DNA from: Bagarius yarrelli
Taxonomy: Eukaryota; Chordata; Actinopteri; Siluriformes; Sisoridae
DNA: 64,000 nucleotides
Direction: 5' to 3'
Assembly (NCBI GenBank): GCA_005784505.1
Contig: VCAZ01000120.1
Span: 819,001-883,000, forward strand
Shown one piece after another: positions 58,130 through 64,000 of this stretch. The position numbers and the translations under genes were made by a program. Each line of letters opens with the position of its first letter. Positions within the stretch are counted from its first letter, which is position 1. Below the pieces are notes generated by a model, which was not told the origin of the DNA, searched no databases, and was given only the letters and a program-made list of their open reading frames with translations.

Positions 58130-59050
58130 GGTGGACTGATGGCTGGCTGGCTGGATGAATGGATGGATGGAAAAATCTATGATTTATGGTTCTCTGCATA
58201 AATATTGGGACTAATGTTTGGTGTTTCTCTAGATAAATAGATGCATTGCTTTATTCTGGCCCTTCTGCTGGATGGATTTAAGTAAAGATGAATGAATGGA
58301 TGGATGTCAGGCTTGCAATGCATCCATTTATCTGGAGAACCATCAAACATCAATCACAATATCTATTTACGGAGAAAATTAGGAGATCAATGTATTATGG
58401 TTGTCTAAATGAATGTAGGGATTGTTGCCTCTTGAAGAGATCTGTGCTTTATGAATGGAGGTATTGATGGTGTGTGGTTCTCCAGGATTAAGACTTTATA
58501 GATCTTTGTAATTGCTCATAAATATATTAATGATTAGATTAATGGATGTCTTAATGGATGGATGGATGGATGGATGGAAAGATCAATGGATGGAAAGATG
58601 GATGGATGGATTTCAGGCTTGATGCAGTTCACTGAGTTGATTGAAAGAATAATGTTGTGGATGTATAGATGGATTGTTGCATTTTGGATCCCAGATAGGT
58701 TGAATGGATGGTAAGCTCTATTCTTTATAGTTTGCGGCATAGATATTGGGATTGGTGTTTTATGGTTCTCTGGATAACTGGTGGGATACTTTCTGGTTCC
58801 TTTGATGGATTTAGTGTTTGAATTAATGCTTTATGGAAATGAAGATTCCAGATGAATTGGTGGATTAATAATTTGTGCTTTTAAAGATAAGTAGGGGGAT
58901 TGATGATGTGTGTTGAACTATTTGATGGCTGGATCAGCTAATGCTTTATAGTTTTTCAAAAAAGATTGATGGGATTGGCAGATTTGTCTCTTTGAATAGA
59001 TGAACGTCTGATGACGTTTGGATCTGTTGTTGGATTGCTGTTATCTGATT
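58130..59050 (+). repeat. Degenerate GGAT-rich tandem array
   Basis: (GGAT)n cores at 58155-58172, 58553-58578 and 58590-58612, embedded in repeated phrases 'tttatggttctctggataa' and 'gatattgggattggtgtt'. An old, mutated minisatellite; period unclear. Confidence 0.65.
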
Positions 59051-59094
59051 TTTAGATATTGCTAAATCAAAGTAAAACAAATCAAGTTTGCCAA

Positions 59095-59275
59095 AATTTA
59101 CTTTTCTGGCATTTGGTAGACGTCCTTATCCAGAGAAACCTAAATTGATGTAAATTTTTATCCAGGAATTGAGGTTTAAGGGTCTTGCTAAGGGGCCCAG
59201 CAGTAGCAGCTTGGTGGCACTGGGAATTGCATTCACGATCTTAAGATCTGGAATCCAACACTAACTATCTATCTA
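59095..59275 (-). mobile_element. SINE-A, minus strand
   Basis: 'ctggcatttggtagacgtcc' (tail complement), 'gggtcttgctaaggggccca', and 'cactgggaattgcattcacg' (B-box complement). Confidence 0.8.
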
Positions 59276-60954
59276 GGGTTTCCCTTGAAATATGGAATCC
59301 TCCCGAAGAATGGAATAGTATAAATTCCACTCGATGATATAAGACAAATGATTAAACACCAGACAGCGTTTGTGTATTGTCAAATGGTGCAGCATTTATG
59401 CAAATCATCCCACCCGCATTCTGATAAGGCGCATGACATTTTTTCACTGATTGGTTAATATTTGCTGATATCATGTTTGATCGATTAAATACAGTCAGGT
59501 TCAGGCTAGGGCCAATCAGGGTGAAGAGGGGCGGGTCTCTTGACGATAAAGCTTGGCAGGGTGTGTCGATTTAGCAGAGGCAGCTCTATGTTATGAAAAA
59601 CAACTATATGTTATGCTCAAGCAATCTGGATATTTTATTACATAAATACATTCGAGTAATAATAATAAAAATGGGATCGTACAAAACCTTTTTGTATAAA
59701 AAATATTTTCGATAAAAAAAAAAAAAAATTGTATAATTACATTTTGACTGTTAATTTTGAGCAGTAATTTATAGTTATAGTAAGTTACTATAAATGTATA
59801 CTATAAACTGTAACCCTGTTAATTTAATAAGTTAAGTTAAGCTTCAAATCTTACATATAGTTCCTTTAAGTCTAATGATTTATGGTCTGACTGTCACTTG
59901 TTTCTTATTATCCAATATGAGCACTGGAGGAGTGTGTTGAGTTGTGATAATAAGAGACTGAGTGCATCTGTTCACACTGATTTTAATGAAAATAGATAAT
60001 TGCCTGTAATGTCTGTTAGTATCTGTCTTATTTTTCATCACTAGCACTCCATCAGGTTAGCGTGGCCCCAAGGTGGGTTGCCCTCACTTCGGAAGCCGTC
60101 CGTTCTTTTGGTACCACTTGTGCTAATGGTCATGTTTTATTGGGAAAATAGGCACAAACCAAACAGTATTGGTATGATGGTCAGGTGTCCACATACTTAA
60201 GGCCAGACTTACATGGAGGTTCTCTTTCTCATTATGTTATTAGTTTTGCATTGATAAATATTCGATTTAAGCTAAAATCTTTTTCCTTATTTGATTATAT
60301 CGTATATTTAACCACGGCATTTGCATATATACATGATGATGTCAAGTACTGATGACTTGTTTATATCTGTAGTATCTCGTGTGATTTATTTATGAAGCAT
60401 GTAAAGTCCAGGAATATTAAGCGATTCTTTGATTAGATTTGTAAACCATTGGCTGTGAGCGTCTGCTGCTTCAGTGATCTAATCGTGTTTTTATGATTGT
60501 GTTGATGCATTAAATCTGACATGTTAGTCAAGCATGATCTCTCTCTCTCTCTGTGGAGTGCAAGCACGTGTTCGTTAACATTCCCTTCAATTGCTCCCTC
60601 ATCGCCATGGTGACTAAAGCAGGCTGGACTTTATGACCCAGACCAGATGAGGATAAAGGAAAGGTCCGGTTCTAATATCAGTCATTGATTATTGTGAGCA
60701 GGAGGATGAGATTCCTGCATCATTTAACCAGAAAATTACAGTTTCACTCACAACCCGTGAACCAGAATCTGGTGGCATATAAATGGTTAACATGCCACTG
60801 TGATAAGCGAGTGTGTGTCTCATGATGTGCAGGAATCATTGACAAAATCCAGACACACTGTGCTGGAAGCAATCAAACTCCATTCACAAGGTTAATAAAT
60901 CTTATTGTGGAATTTTTCTGTGTGTTTTTTTTTAAATACATGCATAATAAAATT

Positions 60955-61260
60955 CAAATTTACAGTTTTTGGTGGACACCATTATCCAGAGTGACTTACA
61001 TCCATCCATGCATCCATCCATCCATCCGTTGTCTATACCTGCTCATTCCTAATCAGGGTCACGGGGATTTGCGGCAGTCTATCCCAGCTGTTATTGGGTA
61101 AAAAGAAGTAGTCACAAACTTTAAATTCACGCTGCTGCAATATCGTAGGTTACGTGACAATATCGTACGTCTGAATTTTATTTATTCTTTCTGTAATTAT
61201 ACTATATAAAACAGACTTATTCAACGGTTGGCATCTACGTACTAACAAATAAAGTACGGA
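60955..61260. mobile_element. Chimeric repeat junction: SINE-A tail, SINE-B 3' end, MITE half
   Basis: In order: a reversed SINE-A tail ('gtggacaccattatccagag'), (CATC)n, a reversed SINE-B 3' part ('cctaatcagggtcacgggga', 'ctatcccagctgttattggg'), then 'tcgtaggttacgtgacaata' matching the MITE at 42690. Confidence 0.65.
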
Positions 61261-61879
61261 TTTTAGCATGTTTTTAGATATCTGCTAGGGTTAATAAAAG
61301 TCGTAAATTAGGAGCAGGTGGAGATCAAGCAGTCGAGTGCACTCATCATCCATCGCTTATCACTCGTTCATCCTCAGACTACTCCATTAATAAAACAGTC
61401 TGTGCACATTACACATTAAATTATTCACAAATGCTGATATTGTTATTCCAGAGTGCTAACCCTTAGGCTAACATGCTAATGTGGTAGGTTTGCTTTTACA
61501 TTGTGCTAGCTTTTTGGGGACCATGTTTTGACTCACTGTGATGAGAGGTTTTCCCATCAAAACAGTGAGCTGCTGACTCAACCACCCAACCAGCTGAGGC
61601 ATTGATGATGTCATAGTATGTCCATTCACAAAACAGCAGGGAAACGCATGGTTAGAGTCTCATGACATATATAATTAACAAAGAACAGAGAAACAACAGA
61701 AGAAGTCACATGGTTGCTACATGTTTCTGACAGCAGACATTCTCATATAATCCAAATCTAATGATTGTTTAAATCTCTTGGCTTCACCGTTATTACCGCT
61801 TCACCTTGGCCTCCTGTCTGTAAAAGGCAGCAGCTCTTAGTAAAAGTAAATTCTAAAGGTTCTGTTTTGACTTGTTATT

Positions 61880-62000
61880 GCCATTTGGATAAAAACACTT
61901 ATCCAGAATAACTTACCTTCAGCGTTTGAGGGTTAAGGGCCTTGCTTATGGAACCAGCAGTGGCAGTCTTTGAAACAGAACCCATGATACCCTACATGAT
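61880..62000 (-). mobile_element. SINE-A fragment, minus strand
   Basis: 'cacttatccagaataactta', 'gagggttaagggccttgctt' and 'aaccagcagtggcagtcttt' in reversed SINE-A order. Confidence 0.7.
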
Positions 62001-63204
62001 ACCTTACAGCTTCCAGGAATCTGCGTAGAAACTCACTACAACAGAGTGTTTGCCAATCACCAAGACCTAAAAAAATATCCAGGGTAGAATTGAGGAACCA
62101 ATCCATCCAATGGGACGTGGGGTACAAGATGGGCCAAAAACTGCTCATGCTGCCAGAACATCACAGGGCTCATTTGCACTCACATGCTCTAGGAAATTTA
62201 GAGATGTCAGGCAGCTGACAACATCTGGAAATCAGACAAAACCACCAAAGTACAAGAATAATAAGCGAAATACACACAGGACAAAGATGGGAGTCGAACC
62301 CCAAAACACGGAAGTTGTGACAAGGCAAAAATACTAAACACTAAGTTTGTGTGTCTGTGTGGAAACGAATTCTGGTGTAACAAATTTTTTTCATGAAACC
62401 TCCAGAGGTTTTTCAAGGGGAAACTGGAATTTCTCTTAAAGACCAGATTTTTTTTTTAACAATTTCTAATCAACAATCCTAAAACTAATTCTGGATCAGA
62501 TGACAGCAAATGTGGGCCAGAAATTTGGGTTTGCAAGTATTAAAGATCATTTTTGTCTGCACAGACCAGCCTACGTCAGCACACTAATCAATACTTTTAT
62601 TAAATTTTATTTGAACTTCTCTTCCTAAACCATCCTGTCCTCTGCATGACTGCACCAGGCGGCCTAAAGTGGGGGAATTTAAAGGTGATGTCATGCTTAC
62701 AGAAGTTTATGTCATCTGAACACACACACACAAAGAGCTGCCTTTCATGGGGAAAAAACAAAGCGGTCATGCTTGAAAGCATTTATTTAGCAGGCACAGA
62801 AAGAGAGACAGGAATGTGAATTCATTTAAAATAGGTCACATTTTCTCAATCATAGAGCCACACCGCCTTACACACCGCCACCAACCACAGAGACGAAACA
62901 TCCAAGCGTGAACAAAACACCCGTGATTTCTGTCTGCTCATACTGTCTACTGATCTTTTCCACTTATTCTCTTTAGACTTGAGCTGTTAGCACTGTTAAC
63001 CCATCTTTTCTGAGAATGCTGTGCTGTAATAATGGTATTGCATGCACTTCTTAAAATAGCCACAAGCCATATATCAGTGGATCCAATATTACAAAACCGA
63101 TATCGAATTTTTTTTAAAAAGCTTGAATATCGAGAAAAATATCGCTAAAACCAACTAATCGGTCAATCTATAGTTTTTTTTTCCCACATGAATGTAGACG
63201 GGGA

Positions 63205-63300
63205 AGTCGCAGGTCAGTGGTTGACATGTCGGACTGCTGATCATTTGTTCAATTCCCAGGACCACAAACTTGCTACTGCTTTGCTAATGCTGGCCAAAGC
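63205..63300 (+). mobile_element. SINE-A head fragment
   Basis: 'aggtcagtggttgacatgtc' and 'ttgttcaattcccaggacca' match the tRNA-like head; the body decays after 'cttgctactgctttg'. Confidence 0.6.
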
Positions 63301-64000
63301 CATTATCCATCAAGTGCTTACATATATTCAAAAATTATACGTCCCTCTGGATAATGTAGACTAATATTGATCAACAGTTACATGTCTGCTTTCACATCTA
63401 TTTTAAAAAGCTGAATGAAAACAAAGGCAGGACATTAATATTGATCATTGTGCATCATCATAAGATTTTACGAGAGTGTTGTTAATCGTCTGTCTGTCTG
63501 TCTGTGGCTGCATGATAGAAGTGTGTCTGGAGTTCTGGTGTGTCTGTGGAAGTAATAATCCACCTAATGGATTTATAACAGGCCCACAGTGTTCGATCAG
63601 CTGCTGCCATGTAGCACCAGACGAGCCATAAATGAGATTTAACACCATCCTGTTTTTTTGAATGATGTCATATGTAGGAGGCGGAGCAATCGATGGTTGT
63701 AAGTAGATTTGGATGGATCTAATGAAATCCAGTGGTCAATCAGTTGTCTGATGCATCCGGTTTATTTCTGTTCGGTTTCTTTGTTGTTCTGTTTGGTTGT
63801 CTTGCTAGATTCGATCAGACTTCGTGAGTCGGCGCATGCCGAGATGATGAGATAGACGTTTTCCACAGGTACTTAAACGTCTGTAAAATGTCCTGCTGCA
63901 CAGGGTGCTTATTAAAACACCACCAGGCCAGAAATCATAAATCTCAGCACCTCGATTCACGTCTATTTCCAATATCACATTCAGACGTTTCAACTGCTGC

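Larger units (their letters stand above)
57926..64000 (+). other. arhgef4 intron running off the window
   Basis: No further exon seen, in particular none encoding the acidic segment, SH3 (WDHVTMD-type) or DH domain. Repeats noted: (AAT)n at 57990-58040; degenerate GGAT/'ttctctggataa' arrays at 58130-59050; SINE-A minus at 59095-59275; a SINE-A tail joined to a SINE-B 3' end at 60955-61100; half of the 42690-type MITE at 61105-61260; SINE-A minus at 61880-62000; SINE-B head minus at about 62280-62345; SINE-A plus at 63205-63300. Confidence 0.6.

Noticed and set aside
63061..63180. 'atatcg' inverted phrases suggesting a MITE
   Set aside because: Ends could not be defined and no second copy is in the window.
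1..64000. CRISPR arrays, prophage, operons or bacterial defence systems
   Set aside because: The DNA is vertebrate: spliced genes, SINEs and LINEs. The tandem arrays lack the fixed repeat with unique spacers of CRISPR.

Overview
This window reads as genomic DNA from a teleost fish. The evidence is: long introns, AT-rich intergenic DNA, very many (CA/GT)n and (GA)n tracts, an L2-type LINE 3' end, two families of tRNA-like SINEs typical of fish, and vertebrate exons with canonical GT-AG borders. The SINE tail 'tctggataaggacgtctgcc' is common in otophysan fishes, so a catfish or relative is plausible but not proven. No bacterial-style genes, CRISPR arrays, rRNA or tRNA genes were found.

Three genes are supported. 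(1) Minus strand, 9744-9975: the N-terminal coding exon of a RhoGAP best matching ARHGAP29; the rest of the gene would run left, probably beyond the window. (2) Plus strand, from 14203: a short gene I do not recognise. Its first exon is acidic then hydrophobic (one probable membrane span), followed by a 30-nt microexon (16751-16780) and a possible third small exon (19583-19613). (3) Plus strand, 46876 to beyond the right edge: the large N-terminal part of an ASEF-family Rho GEF, best called arhgef4. It has exons at 46876-49564, 50037-51340, 52778-53047 and 54433-54556, plus an alternative first coding exon at 57724-57925. Exon phases agree (0/1, 1/0, 0/0, 0/1, alternative start/1). The APC-binding, SH3, DH and PH exons are not in the window and must lie to the right.

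Layout: 1-712 LINE end; 713-9740 intergenic or arhgap29 intron with SINEs, a MITE, a perfect 42-bp hairpin and a long degenerate tandem array; 9744-14200 the space between two divergent genes, rich in CCGCCCC/CACGCCC boxes; 14203-19613 the small gene, whose first intron begins with a 2.2-kb minisatellite built from its own splice donor; 19614-46875 mostly repeats with one regulatory-looking island near 24.5 kb; 46876-57925 arhgef4; 57926-64000 arhgef4 intron.

Functionally, ARHGAP29 turns Rho off and ASEF proteins turn Rac/Cdc42 on, so the two named genes belong to opposing sides of Rho-family signalling, but nothing in the sequence shows they are co-regulated. The most unusual features are the splice-donor minisatellite, the direct repeats flanking an arhgef4 coding exon, and the in-frame internal donor in arhgef4. 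Homology calls rest on recalled family sequences, not on a search.
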